From contig OY998175.1 of the NCBI GenBank assembly GCA_963921935.1, forward strand, positions 263,555,709 through 263,619,708: a stretch of 64,000 nt of DNA. The letters are read 5' to 3'. A program made the translations under genes and the position numbers. Of this stretch, positions 21,973 to 34,054 are shown in pieces. How positions within the stretch are numbered: the stretch's first letter is position 1; the number at the start of each line of letters is the position of its first letter. The notes under the pieces were generated by a model. It was given only the letters and a program-made list of their open reading frames with translations. It ran no database searches and was not told where the DNA came from. The DNA is from Galeruca laticollis. Taxonomy: Eukaryota; Arthropoda; Insecta; Coleoptera; Chrysomelidae.

Positions 21973-22300
21973 ACATCCAGGGTCGGAAGGTTCAGGCAGG
22001 AGAGCTATAAACGCCTCCGTGTCTCTGTTGGTTGTTGTCCTGATAACTCGGGATCTTCCATTTGAAGGCACAAATGTGTGTTTGGTTATCTTGTTGAAAT
22101 CCGTTGTTTGTGTTTTCTCATGTTTCAAATTACATGCTTGCTCCCAAGTTGTACACCCTTTCTTGGTTATACCGTGCCGATGACGGCTAATGAGCTAGAA
22201 ACATGAATGTCCACGGTTACCACTCATTCTCTGTAACCTATTTTGCGTGATTTACCCATTTAATTATGTATCTGTTTTATACTCCACGCGTTATTCTTTC
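21973..22300 (+). repeat. Retrozyme-like unit, locus 2 (single copy)
   Basis: One monomer of the same family as 8.99-9.70 kb (shared GGGTCGGAAG..., CCTCCGTGTCT, TGTTGGTTGTTGTC and the hammerhead). It is joined directly to the truncated 5' end of Penelope B2 and followed by (AT)n. No second unit is present, so tandem release of a monomer is impossible here. Confidence 0.75.
22165..22221 (+). ncRNA. Type-I hammerhead ribozyme, locus 2
   Basis: Stem I is ACCGUG paired perfectly with CACGGU. The core is CCGAUGA and GAAA; stem II is GGCU with AGCU around AAUG; stem III is ACAU/AUGU; cleavage triplet GUC (22209-22211). The stem I closing pairs differ from locus 1 on both strands, a compensatory change. 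Confidence 0.75.
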
Positions 22301-22303
22301 ATA

Positions 22304-22304
22304 T

Positions 22305-22354
<50 letters not shown>
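22304..22354. repeat. (AT)n microsatellite
   Basis: AT dinucleotide tract bordering retrozyme locus 2. Confidence 0.95.
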
Positions 22355-22358
<4 letters not shown>

Positions 22359-22758
22359 CTTTGCAACCTATGTCGGGGAGCGAAGACGGGCAGTAACTTT
22401 AGTGAACTGTATAATTTTTGAGGAAAGTACACGGCAATCTTAACGTGTTAGAGAGAGAACGAACTACCGGCCTTCTTCAGGAAAGCCTACGGCGAATAAC
22501 TGAGTTAGTAGTAACTAGTAAGTTACACAACTAAAACACACAACTTGAAGAACAACGCACTAACTTCACAATAACGCTCTTACATCTTACATAGGGTTGT
22601 CTACAGCGTGTAAACACACACACAGTGGGTGTGCTCCAGGCGAAGGTTACTACTGTACTTTTCGAAGGCTAATTGAATACTTTCTGAAAAATGAATTCGC
22701 GCGCTCATAGATTCGTTACTGTTAGCCAGCGACATCTACGCCGGTTCCAATACATATG
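22355..22758. other. Unassigned non-coding sequence
   Basis: Less AT-rich than its surroundings (phrases such as CGGGGAGCGAAGACGGGC). No frame or second copy recognised. Confidence 0.3.
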
Positions 22759-22760
22759 TA

Positions 22761-23718
22761 CAGGGTGTCTCGAAATTGATAATTAGAACAGTTGGAATTA
22801 CTTAGTGTAAATTCCAACAACCCTCTAACTTAAAAATACCAAATTTGGTACACTGTATAAGACTGTTGAGAGCATTAAGAAATGGTAAGTATAAGGCGAT
22901 CGAACCATTAGTTAATTAGGGGTGACCTAACCTAAAAATTTCTCAGAATCTTTTATCTGTTTTTCGATTCGAAAATTTTTATTTTCATACCATGGTTAAC
23001 TTAATTCTTAAACTTTTTTTACTTTTGTAATTTTGCAAAAAACTTTGTTATTTTCAAGGAAAAATCGAATAACCAAAGACATGTTTTCAACAATGTTATT
23101 TAAAAAGTTACATAAAAGTCAATAGTTTGCTATGAATTTATATATCAAATTTTAGAATTTTGAATTCAGTTCTTGTAGTAAGTAAATTATTATAATTTGT
23201 TTCGAATGAGTGGAAAATTCTCATTTTGTGAAATTCATAGCCAACTCTTGACTTTTTTGTAACTTTTTAAATAACATTGTTGAAAACATGTTTTTGGTTA
23301 TTCGATTTTTTCTTGAAAATGACGAAGTTTTTTGCAAAATTACAGGAGTAAGAAAAGTTTTAGAATGAAATTATTCATGTCATGAAAATAAAAATTTTCA
23401 AATCGAAAGGCAGATAAAAAAATTCTGTGGAATTTTGAGGTTAGGTCACCCCTAATTAACTCCTAAGAATGGTTCGATCGCCTTCTACTTACCACTACTT
23501 AATGCTCTTAACAGTCTCATACAGTGAACCACATTTTGTATTTTCAAGGTTAAGGGCTGCAAAGAAATAAATTTTTTTCGAAATTTTGGGCTCTACTTTG
23601 AAACCCTTTAACTCCTCAGGGATGCAACTTGATATAGAGGTAAATTGCCGCCAATCGTCATATTTTGGGCTCCCCTATACGACTCTGTTCTGTGTCGTTT
23701 CTTATGCGGGACACCCTG
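22761..23718. mobile_element. Foldback MITE with CAGGGTGTC ends
   Basis: The ends are CAGGGTGTC and GACACCCTG, flanked by TA on both sides. The interior folds back: about 22845-23130 is complementary to about 23235-23560, including the blocks around GGGGTGACCTAACCT and CGATCGAACCATT. No coding capacity is seen. A TA duplication and CAGGGTGT ends are common in Tc1/mariner-derived MITEs, which is the likely source. Confidence 0.75.
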
Positions 23719-23726
23719 TATATATA

Positions 23727-24396
23727 TAGGGTGTTGAAAAGAAGTGTCACAAAATGAAATGGTGAATAGTATGATCCAAAATAAGCAGAAAAGTCTTAAT
23801 AAATATATGACCGCAAATTAACGGTTTCGGAGATACGGACCATTTTGTGTTTATAACAATTTTTTATTATGTATAAAAAAACAATGATATTTATAAACAA
23901 CCAACAACAACATAGAGTTAAATGAGATGTTCAAAGTGCCCTCCCTCAATTTCAATGCAGCTACGACATCTCCTCCGCAAGGACTGTCGGATTCTTTCCA
24001 AAACACCCTCATTGGCTAGGATTCGATGACATTCCTGCTCTATTCGTTGCTGCAGTTCTTCCAGGTTATTCACAGGAGTGGCGAAGTGGCGTACACGAAA
24101 TTTTTTATGTGTGCCCAAAGAAAAGAGACAAGGGGATTTAAATCAGGCGATCTTGCAGGCCATGGCACAGGTCCGTCCCTTCCTATCCATCTTCCACCAA
24201 AGGATCCGTCTAAATGTTCGGTCGACTCCGGAAAGCAAATTTTTGAGAATGAAAAAAGATAATCAAAAAATGATGCAAAACACTCCGTATCTCTGAAACC
24301 ATTCATTTGCGAACATATGTTTATTGAGAATTTTCTGCATATTTTGGCTCATACTACCCCCCGTTTTATTTTGTGACACTTTTTTTTAACACCCGA
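23727..24396 (-). pseudogene. Internally deleted mariner-like element
   Basis: Ends of about 30 bp are inverted repeats (GGGTGTTGAAAAGAAGTGTC at 23729 and its near complement ending at 24394). Inside, the minus strand encodes the C-terminal third of a mariner-type transposase in two frames (24306-24070 and 24118-23918). The block GPVPWPARSPDLNPL contains the third catalytic acidic residue and is followed by FLWAHIKNFVYA and LQQRIEQECHRIL. The DNA-binding domain and the first two catalytic residues are deleted, so it is non-autonomous. It abuts the foldback MITE with only a few bases between. Confidence 0.82.
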
Positions 24397-24408
24397 TAAT
24401 GAGCAACG

Positions 24409-24414
<6 letters not shown>

Positions 24415-24461
<47 letters not shown>
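24415..24461. repeat. (AT)n microsatellite at left edge of E1
   Basis: AT tract interrupted by the E1 insertion; the tract resumes at about 30803. Confidence 0.95.
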
Positions 24462-24464
<3 letters not shown>

Positions 24465-26285
24465 AACCAGATATCATAGATAATAATAGAATTAGTAATA
24501 TAAAAATATGTTTGCTAGTATGAAATATATATGAAAATAACTTAATTTAAGAAAACAAGTAAAAAGGAAACACTTTGCTTAATTTAAACAACATATCAAA
24601 TAAAGATATATTAAATAACAGCCAATAACAATATAATAAATAAGGAATTACCTCAATGATAACATAAAATGTAGATATTGCCTAACCAATGTGGTGATGT
24701 AAATAAAGTTGCCTAAGACGAAGATTAATTTCCATATCATAACAGCTGTTCATCTGAAATGAAAACAAATATTACTATAGTTAATTCATTATAATCATTA
24801 ATTTAAGAATAAGAACAAATATAAATATTGAATAGAATATAATCCAATAGATTTCATAGATAAACAAATAATGACATATAGACAAATAACATAAGAGAAT
24901 TTATATTTATAATTGATATGAATGTAACAAGGATATACTATCAATAATAATATTGAATGTTGTACTATGTAAGTGTATCTAAGTATAACCAATTTTAATG
25001 TATTTGTATGTATGAAATTGTTTTGATAAGTGATTGAAGTTTCAATTATCTGATTACAAAAGACAATATCTTATTGGTTGTAAAAGATGACATAACAAAC
25101 TGTGAATCAATAAATAAACTTTTGAATAGTGATCTGGAAAATAACAAAAGACTGTTTTGTTTAAAAAAATTGAGAATCGAGGGGACGCTTGGGAGAACAG
25201 AAGCTGGTGTTAAGGAGCGAGGAGTGTATGTGATAGTGTTCCTAAAAATTTAAAGATATTCCCGGTATAAGACATTTAAACTCCTAAAGTACTGTTAAAT
25301 ACAATAATAGAAATACTTACAGTTAATTGTAATAAGTTTTCCGACAAGAATCTGTGAAATTTTCAACAACTTTGGTTTTTTTTGGAGATTCAGTGGGGTG
25401 TTCCTGGGATCCAGAGACTTTCTTCCAAATTCAAGATCATCAGGTCAGTGTATTTAAATCATTTATTGGCCAATAAATAGTGTAAAAACTCAAAATCCCA
25501 ATTAAGTACTTAATTTCATAAATTGACAAACTTTTGCAAATATATGATCGATCTAAAAAAAAAAGAAACAGACTTTATATAGTATATTCATTGTATAAAT
25601 CGTTAAATTTAATAAAAGGCCGAACTTTATATAAATTAAAATATGTACTTACGCTAATCACGCCATCTTGTAATTGCATAAATATGGTGATTGAAATTTC
25701 ATAATGTAATAACTATGTCCTTCTGTATATAATCTCTATTTCTCTATCCATGTATATAACTAATTTCTTCCCACAGCTACTTGTATCATATATGACTATG
25801 ATATATATATAAATTCTTTTATGTTTTGTATAATCCATTTACCTATCTGCATCATCAAACAAACTATGTTTGTATTAATATAGATGTTTCTTACGTACCA
25901 TAATTGTTCGTTTCATGCTAAAGCGCATGACTAATTTTTTCACGCATGCGCATTTATGATATTATTAAAATCAATAAATAGGTACATATAACCATTGGCG
26001 TCGCATATTATTTTATCAAATAAATATTGCATTGATAATTAAATTGATTTCAAATAATGTGTTTTCTTTTTATTTCAACTTTTTCAACAGCATAAATTGC
26101 CAGGACTCAAAGGGAAAAAGGATTTCATGCTCCCGAATAATCTAATTATAATAAATTAATAAACAAATATTAAAAACAAACTGAGCTAGCCAAACTTAAA
26201 ACTAAAACAAAAATTTTAAATAAATAAACATATACATTTAAATCATCTACTATAAAAACTAAGTATTATATCACAAATATATAGT
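24462..26285 (+). repeat. E1 5' LTR (~1.8 kb)
   Basis: Begins TTGAACCAGATATC and matches 28984-30802 at about 99%, with a handful of differences by eye (for example GGAGCGAGG versus GAAGCGAGG). The near identity indicates a recent insertion. A GAGGGGACGC box and a downstream splice-like CTTACAG occur mid-LTR, also seen in E2. Confidence 0.9.
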
Positions 26286-26286
26286 T

Positions 26287-26310
26287 TAATTGTCACCCAA
26301 AACGTGGGGC
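26287..26310 (+). promoter_or_regulatory. E1 leader with primer-binding-like block
   Basis: GTCACCCAAAACGTGGGGCG lies immediately after the LTR. Close variants follow the LTRs of E2 (GGCACCCAAAAACGTGGGGC at about 40118) and E3 (56484 and 56556). The shared position and sequence suggest the primer-binding or packaging region of the family. Confidence 0.6.
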
Positions 26311-26358
26311 GTTGTAAAAAATTTTGGTTATATTTGTAAATTTTAAACTCAATTAAAA

Positions 26359-27832
26359 ATGGCAAAACGAATGACGTTGAGAGATGGAAGGCAGGTAGGA
26401 ACAGGCAGTGGATCAGAAGAGGAAAGGGAGGAACGAAGTCATGGTATGGGAGATTACCAAGCGGTATATTTGGAACAAGGACAACAATTAGAAGGAGATG
26501 TACAGGAAGAAAGTATGACAGGAGATGGGGAAGCTGTAGGACAAGAAGATAGGACACAGAAGATGCAAAATAGAAGAAGTAGAGATGATCAGATGGACAT
26601 GATGCAATTTTTGATCAGAATGAAGGATGAATTAAGAGGAGATATGAACAATATGAAGAAAGAGTTGAAAGGAGATATCAACACAGTAAGTGAAAACATA
26701 AAAGAAATGAGAGAAGATATGAGAAAGTGGGATGACAAAAGAAGAAAAGATAGGAGAAAACTATGGTAAAAGATTTTAACCGAGTCGAGGGGAACATTGA
26801 TGGTAAGATGGATAGTAACAAGGATAACATAAATGTGGAAACTATTGGTAAGGAGGACAAGATTAATGAAAATATGAACAATATGAGGGGAGATTTGAAA
26901 GCGACTATAAATAAAAATACTGATATGATGGAACCGAAAACAAGTAATAATTTGAAAAATAAAATTGATGATAGGAAACCAGAAAATATTAAGGAACTCA
27001 AGGAGAATCAGGAAGAATTTGAGAATGAACAATCTAGAAGGCAAATAGATAAAGTTAACTTAGATATGGAGGATCAAAATAAAAATTTGAAGATAGAGCC
27101 AAAAGAAAGCGGAATCAAAATGGAAGAAAATTCACCAAAAACTATCCAAACGGAAGTTTCAAAACAAGCAAATAAGTTAACAAAGAACATAGATGAAGTA
27201 GAAATGGAAAGTTTCATGGAAATTAAGAATATTAAGAAGAATAATCAGGAATTAACAAATATCACAGATGGGACAGAAGAAATTAAGAAGGAAACTGGAG
27301 AAGTAGGATACAGTAAATTACAAGGACAAGTAAGTAAACAGGTAAATCAACATTCTCAAGGAAAAGTGAATGAAGAAATCACAGATTTGTATGGTAGAAT
27401 AGAAAAATCAACAGGCATATGTACTAGAAGGAGTCAAGTCATGGATAAACAATATAATAAAGAAATAGAAGAGATGAACCGGAGATTAAAGGACACAGTA
27501 GAAGAAATAGAGGATAGTATAAGAAGAAATAAAGGAGGTATAGGATGTTCAAGAAATTTTTATAATAATGTAGTAACAGGAATAAAATGGGACAACATGA
27601 TGACTATGATCATACAAAAGCTTTCTTTAAAATAATACATAGTAAAATGCATAATATGGAAGAATTGGAAACGCAGATTTTAATGGATTCATGGGAAGAA
27701 ATTTATGAGATATGGGGCAACAGAGTTAAAAAGGATACAGTAGAGAATAAACAGACGCTTCAGAAATTTATCGAGCATCAAACAACAAGAGAAGAAAGCA
27801 AGAAAAAGGTTAGAAAAAGAAAAGCAAATTAA
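26359..27832 (+). CDS. E1 Gag-like coiled-coil protein (frame-disrupted)
   Basis: Three overlapping frames (26359-26769, 26763-27635, 27587-27832) encode a highly charged Gag related to those of E2 and E3. The N-terminus MAKRMTLRDGRQVGTGSGSE is conserved in all three. It is followed by an acidic stretch and long Met/Lys/Glu/Asn-rich heptads (DMNNMKKELKGDIN type), predicted to form a coiled coil. The C-terminus keeps ELETQILMDSWEEIYEIW, similar to the capsid end of E3. Two frameshifts break it. No zinc knuckle is visible and no protease, polymerase or integrase follows before the 3' LTR, so the element depends on a partner such as E2 for movement. I chose the ATG at 26359 because the conserved N-terminus starts there. 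Confidence 0.75.
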
Positions 27833-28983
27833 ATAATAGAACAAGAGAATAGGAATGAAATATGGAGACGAAAATGCAATTCAATGAAAAAGGGAAAGGA
27901 TACAGAAATGAAGTTGAAATTAAAATTTATTATTAATGAGTAACACAAGTATAAATAATGTACATAGAATTTATTATTAATGAGTAACCCAATTCTAAAG
28001 AATGTATATATGTTATGTTACGAATAATATTTAAAGAAGGAAATGATAGTCATAAGGATAGATTTAAAATTTAATATTAAGTAGTGTACAAAGATAAAGT
28101 AGATATTAGACAGAGTTTTGTTTTCCATTTGGCAGCTGATGATCCAATTAAATTCATCACGTTTGTTTCTTCAGAACCTAAAAAAATAAATATAATATAA
28201 TATAAAGAAAAATTTATTAGGTAAAACTTATAATTAAAACATTTTAAAAAAAATTTTGTGTATGGCAAATCAATATATATAGCAAATAAAGGAAACAATT
28301 TATAAGAGATACTGGTTTTACATTGAATGAAACTATTAAAGAATATATGATAGAGGGGATAAAATAAGAATAACTCAAGTATCAAATAGAAGTTCACATT
28401 TTTAAATAAGGAAATAAGATGTAAGTAATAAAGGATAGGAAAGGATAATAATGAATGATATTGATTAAAAATATAGGAGGTAATGTTTAATGTCAATTAG
28501 AATCTTATAGATTACTTGAAAATACAGGAAGGAATAAGGAAGTTGATATTGATATATATATATGAATTTAAGAAATAATTAATTATATTGAATAATGAAT
28601 ATTGAAAAGAAATATGATATGAGGAGTATATAGAAGTATAATGTAATTACAAAGAAATAAGTTGATATATAAGTGGATGTTAGGAAGAAATGATAATAAT
28701 GAAGTATTATATGAAGTAATATTAAAAATATAAATTGACATTGATCTTAATCAAGTGTATTTTAAAGAAAGAACTAGGAGACAGTTATTGAAAGAAATAG
28801 ATTTTGTAGTAGGAAAAATGTGAACAAATATTTGAGAAACAAAGGTAAAGAAAGTAAGATTATGCCATAAAATTGTTAAATTTTTTTTTGAATAAAATAA
28901 AATCAATCATTTATAATAAGAAAATTGAAATTTAAATAAATATCCAGGGTATGGATATCATTTAAATTTAAATTTGAGGGGAA
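27833..28983 (+). other. E1 internal sequence without pol
   Basis: No protease, reverse transcriptase or integrase motif is visible. A 44-bp segment (ATTTATTATTAATGAGTAAC...) is tandemly repeated at about 27926 and 27969. The stretch ends in a purine-rich tract, TTGAGGGGAA, just before the 3' LTR. Confidence 0.6.
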
Positions 28984-30799
28984 TTGAACCAGATATCATA
29001 GATAATAATAGAATTAGTAATATAAAAATATGTTTGCTAGTATGAAATATATATGAAAATAACTTAATTTAAGAAAACAAGTAAAAAGGAAACACTTTGC
29101 TTAATTTAAACAACATATCAAATAAAGATATATTGAATAACAGCCAATAACAATATAATAAATGAGGAATTACCTCAATGATAACATAAAATGTAGATAT
29201 TGCCTAACCAATGTGGTGATGTAAATAAAGTTGCCTAAGACGAAGATTAATTTCCATATCATAACAGCTGTTCATCTGAAATGAAAACAAATATTACTAT
29301 AGTTAATTCATTATAATCATTAATTTAAGAATAAGAACAAATATAAATATTGAATAGAATATAATCCAATAGATTTCATAGATAAACAAATAATGACATA
29401 TAGACAAATAACATAAGAGAATTTATATTTATAATTGATATGAATGTAACAAGGATATACTATCAATAATAATATTGAATGTTGTACTATGTAAGTGTAT
29501 CTAAGTATAACCAATTTTAATGTATTTGTATGTATGAAATTGTTTTGATAAGTGATTGAAGTTTCAATTATCTGATTACAAAAGACAATATCTTATTGGT
29601 TGTAAAAGATGACATAACAAACTGTGAATCAATAAATAAACTTTTGAATAGTGATCTGGAAAATAACAAAAGACTGTTTTGTTTAAAAAAATTGAGAATC
29701 GAGGGGACGCTTGGGAGAACAGAAGCTGGTGTTAAGAAGCGAGGAGTGTATGTGATAGTGTTCCTAAAAATTTAGAGATATTCCCGGTATAAGACATTTA
29801 AACTCCTAAAGTACTGTTAAATACAATATTAGAAATACTTACAGTTAACTGTAATAAGTTTTCCGACAAGAATCTGTGAAATTTTCAACAACTTTGGTTT
29901 TTTTTGGAGATTCAGTGGGGTGTTCCTGGGATCCAGAGACTTTCTTCCAAATTCAAGATCATCAGGTCAGTGTATTTAAATCATTTATTGGCCAATAAAT
30001 AGTGTAAAAACTCAAAATCCCAATTAAGTACTTAATTTCATAAATTGACAAACTTTTGCAAATATATGATCGATCTAAAAAAAAAGAAACAGACTTTATA
30101 TAGTATATTCATTGTATAAATCGTTAAATTTAATAAAAGGCCGAACTTTATATAAATTAAAATATGTACTTACGCTAATCACGCCATCTTGTAATTGCAT
30201 AAATATGGTGATTGAAATTTCATAATGTAATAACTATGTCCTTCTGTATATAATCTCTATTTCTCTATCCATGTATATAACTAATTTCTTCCCACAGCTA
30301 CTTGTATCATATATGACTATGATATATATATAAATTCTTTTTTGTTTTGTATAATCCATTTACCTATCTGCATCATCAAACAAACTATGTTTGTATTAAT
30401 ATAGATGTTTCTTACGTACCATAATTGTTCGTTTCATGCTAAAGCGCATGACTAATTTTTTCACGCATGCGCATTTATGATATTATTAAAATCAATAAAT
30501 AGGTACATATAACCATTGGCGTCGCATATTATTTTATCAAATAAATATTGCATTGATAATTAAATTGATTTCAAATAATGTGTTTTCTTTTTATTTCAAC
30601 TTTTTCAACAGTATAAATTGCCAGGACTCAAAGGGAAAAAGGATTTCATGCTCCCGAATAATCTAATTATAATAAATTATTAAACAAATATTAAAAACAA
30701 ACTGAGCTAGCCAAACTAAAAACAAAAATTCTAAATAAATAAACATATACTTTAAATCAACTACTATAAAAGTAAGTACTATTATAATCAAATATTTAG

Positions 30800-30802
<3 letters not shown>
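28984..30802 (+). repeat. E1 3' LTR
   Basis: Near-identical to the 5' LTR and followed directly by the second half of the interrupted (AT)n tract (30803-30848). Confidence 0.9.

Positions 30803-30848
<46 letters not shown>
30803..30848. repeat. (AT)n microsatellite at right edge of E1
   Basis: Right-hand part of the tract into which E1 inserted. Confidence 0.95.
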
Positions 30849-30850
<2 letters not shown>

Positions 30851-31264
30851 GAATTAAAATTTTATAATTTCATAAAATAAGAGATGTGTCTATATGAAAA
30901 ATTAATTTCGATTTTCTACTGCAGTTAAGTTTTAGTCGAAATTTCAATAGTTCCGACATATTAGCCTGACCGTTCTTCGAAAAGAACAACAATCACTTTT
31001 CTGTCTTATACCACGCAGAATATTGAATTACATCCCCTTCGAAGAACATGACGTCGATCGACCCTCTTGTCTATACGGATATCTGTGGTGAGTCGCAATC
31101 GATAGGAGAAGGGCATAGTTCACTGACCAGTTTCGATCTTCTTGAGTCTCTTCATGAGGACCGTAATGCTTTCCAGTTAAGAGTCTCTAATCTGAACCTA
31201 TGATTTCGTCCTCCGACATCCTCTATTTGCCTCGTGTGGTTACACACTTGCGAGAAGTAGTCAG
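30849..31264. other. Unassigned sequence
   Basis: Higher GC than neighbours and no long frame. It may belong to the Penelope fragment that follows, but I see no motif. Confidence 0.3.
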
Positions 31265-31800
31265 TTGGCGCAATCTCCACTTTCAGATGCGAACCACCAT
31301 ATTAGATATCTGCTCATAAGAAATCAATATCCTGTTAATCTAAATCATAAATTATTATTTTGTAACAATGATAATATTGCAGGCCGTAAATTAATTGCCT
31401 CTAATGAAGCAAATCCCTTAAGGTATGCTAAACTGCAATATATACATAATTTGTATCCTTCTTTGACAAGTTTGTTTCCCAATTATAACATAGTAGTTGC
31501 CATTACAATTGTGAGAAACTTAATCCATTCTACTCCAACTTAAAATATAATGCATCAACATTACTAATATCGGGCATAGTATATGACATCCCTTGTGAAT
31601 GTGGCTTTGTATACATAGAGCAAACAGGGCTAAAACTGTCAAAAAAACTAGCTTCGCATAGAGGCAATTGTCAAAACATACCACAGGCTACTAGCCTTTG
31701 TATACATATTAACCATAATATAATAATAAAATTATTTACTCCAGCAAAAGATATTGGAGATGTGTTACGCATGTGAATGCAACAATAGTCTCAATCACAA
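31265..31800 (+). pseudogene. Penelope-like fragment D with GIY-YIG remnant
   Basis: A decayed Penelope-like C-terminal region of a different family from A and B. The frame 31265-31543 precedes a nuclease-like stretch near 31565-31680: GIVYDIPCECGFVYIEQTG, then a KLSKKLASHR segment. This is the GIY...YIG pattern with the second G replaced by E, so nuclease function is probably lost. The reverse transcriptase is missing. Confidence 0.7.
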
Positions 31801-32500
31801 GAAAGACGTAGTTAGCTTAATATTAATGTATACATACCCACTCAACCAATAATTCACTAAACAAAAGAAGTGGTCAGACATATTCAACCATTGACATAAC
31901 TTATTACAATAAATTCAGTTCTTATAGAGTAAAGAACAGGCTGAGAGGTAGTAAAATTGCACCAGAACTACTCTCATTATACACTGACTCACGTCAGCTT
32001 TTGACATTCGCGGTTTTGATATCTCTAGTTCCTTGTCCTATCAGTAGTGACAAAAATGTTTTGATGCAAATCTTTATCGATCCACTGTGTTGAAGTAGAA
32101 TTTTAATAAATTACAATCAAATTCGATTTTGACTTCTGGTAGTGAGGTTATGTTAAAATTCGCGTCTTTTGTTAATGTGGACGCTAGATCATTAAAACTT
32201 TAATGATTATTGTGGTGCGTTTTTTGTAATTAATAACTCATACATACTCGTAATAGAGCGTTTTTTCCATATTTTTTGTAGTTTATCCTAATGAAGTTTG
32301 CAATCACAAACAAAGCTGGAACTTGGAATGAAGACATAATAAGCTAACTTAGAACTTTCATTGTTTCCTATTTAGTTCTTTTGGGGGTTTCCCATCGCTA
32401 TATATTATTTTACATCCTGTTACAGGAACCCCGTTACTGTCCTCTTTTTAGTTGATTACTTGGTGTTAGTATCTATAGTTTTCTAGTAGTTTCCTTTAGA
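31801..32500. other. Unassigned sequence
   Basis: No recognisable coding or repeat structure apart from the inverted duplication that begins near 32430. Confidence 0.3.
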
Positions 32501-32811
32501 TTGTTCATCAGTTGGTGTATTTGTTTGAAAACTTCCGTTCAAAATTTGTCTAAAATTTTTCGTTTACTAGGTGCGTTTTGGGCTCGAATGTTATTCCGTT
32601 GGAAGTTATATTGATGTGTTATTATTTTAGCCTTAATCATGAATTCGCCTATTATGGGATTGTGGGCTGATCCAATGTCTATTCCTGGATAAGCGGTGAC
32701 TGTTGTTATGTTGTTTTGGAAACGTCTTTTGATCAAGAGGCAATCAGTTTTATTTCTTACTATTCTGCGAGGATTGTCTTGAGGGGACTTGCACGTGGAA
32801 TTCATGATCAA
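32501..32811 (-). pseudogene. RTE-like endonuclease C-terminus
   Basis: The minus-strand frame 32811-32539 resembles the end of an APE-type endonuclease of RTE/BovB-like retrotransposons. RNKTDCLLIKRRFQNNITTV precedes YPGIDIGSAHNPIIGEF, where the SDHN motif has become SAHN; the catalytic aspartate of that motif is therefore lost. The sequence beyond it (about 32430-32560) is an inverted copy of 32850-32965, the linker of the plus-strand fragment. Two RTE fragments therefore meet tail to head in opposite orientations. Confidence 0.7.
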
Positions 32812-32839
32812 GGCTAAACATTCGAGCCTAAAAAGAACC

Positions 32840-33911
32840 TATTAAACGAAATAATTCCAGACAAATTTTGGACGGGAGTTTTCAAACCAATACACCAACT
32901 GATGAACAATCTGAAGGGAACTACTAGAAAACGATAGAATATAAGACCAAGTAATTGACTGAAAAGGTGATCGGATATAATTAACACGAACCTGGGTTGA
33001 TGAAAGAAATTCTAGATAGAATTGGAGACAGACGAATAGCAGAGATAGAAAATAACATTACCAAGTACAAAAAAATACATACAGATATACGTAACAAAAT
33101 AAGACAAGTGAAAGAACAATGGCTGACAAGTCATTGCCCAGAAGCAGAGAGGTTGCATGATATACATGACTCTTTTCACTCTCACAGACAATTCAGATAA
33201 ATTGTGGGTTGTTACAAGAACAAAAACACAAGTTCCATCAGACACAACAACAAAATCATAACAGATAATAATCTGTTACATAGGACTTGAGAAAACAACA
33301 TAAAGAGTTTATATCAAAATGACCGCCCAACAAAACCTGTTTTAACACATTATGAACATATGAACTGTCCACCAATCTTTGTCTCAGTAGTGGAATATAT
33401 TATCGCTAACCTGAAAGCCTGGAAGATATAAAAGCAGCTGGTGGATAAGATACATACCGAAGAGGTCAAACAACTAATGGACCTCTTAATCGTGTGTCGA
33501 TTGTTCAATAAAATCTATGTTTCCGGTAATATTCCTAATGGATGGCTGAGATCCACATTTGCTGCATTGCCAAAAAAAGACAGGGCTTATAATTGCGTAA
33601 ACCACAGACCCATAAGCCTAATGAGCCAAGCGATGAAGGCACTTTTGAAAATTCTGCATTCTAGTGTATATAGGAAATGTGATGAGCCCACCGGTAATAC
33701 CAGAGAGGCTATGTACTGTATACAACTGTTGAACCCATTAATGTTATGACCAGCGAAAATATATATTCATAGCCTTCATCAATTACAATTACATGGGATC
33801 CTCATAAATAACATACGTTATGCTGACGTCACCGTTCTATAAGCAACCGATTTGAGGGAACTACAAGTTATTATATGCAACATTAACATGGGAGGTAAGA
33901 CATATGGACTC

Positions 33912-33991
<80 letters not shown>

Positions 33992-33994
33992 AAT

Positions 33995-34054
<60 letters not shown>

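Noticed and set aside
24798..24992. 64-codon minus-strand frame identical at 29320-29514
   Set aside because: Duplicated only because it lies in both LTRs of E1; no similarity to a known protein.
26243..27044. Hydrophobic minus-strand frames opposite gag
   Set aside because: Antisense shadows of A/G-rich gag codons; the same is seen opposite the gag genes at 40.4, 41.7, 54.6 and 57.5 kb.
28077..28496. 139-codon minus-strand frame in E1
   Set aside because: Phe/Leu/Ile-rich antisense of AT-rich non-coding sequence, with no domain and no homologue in E2 or E3.
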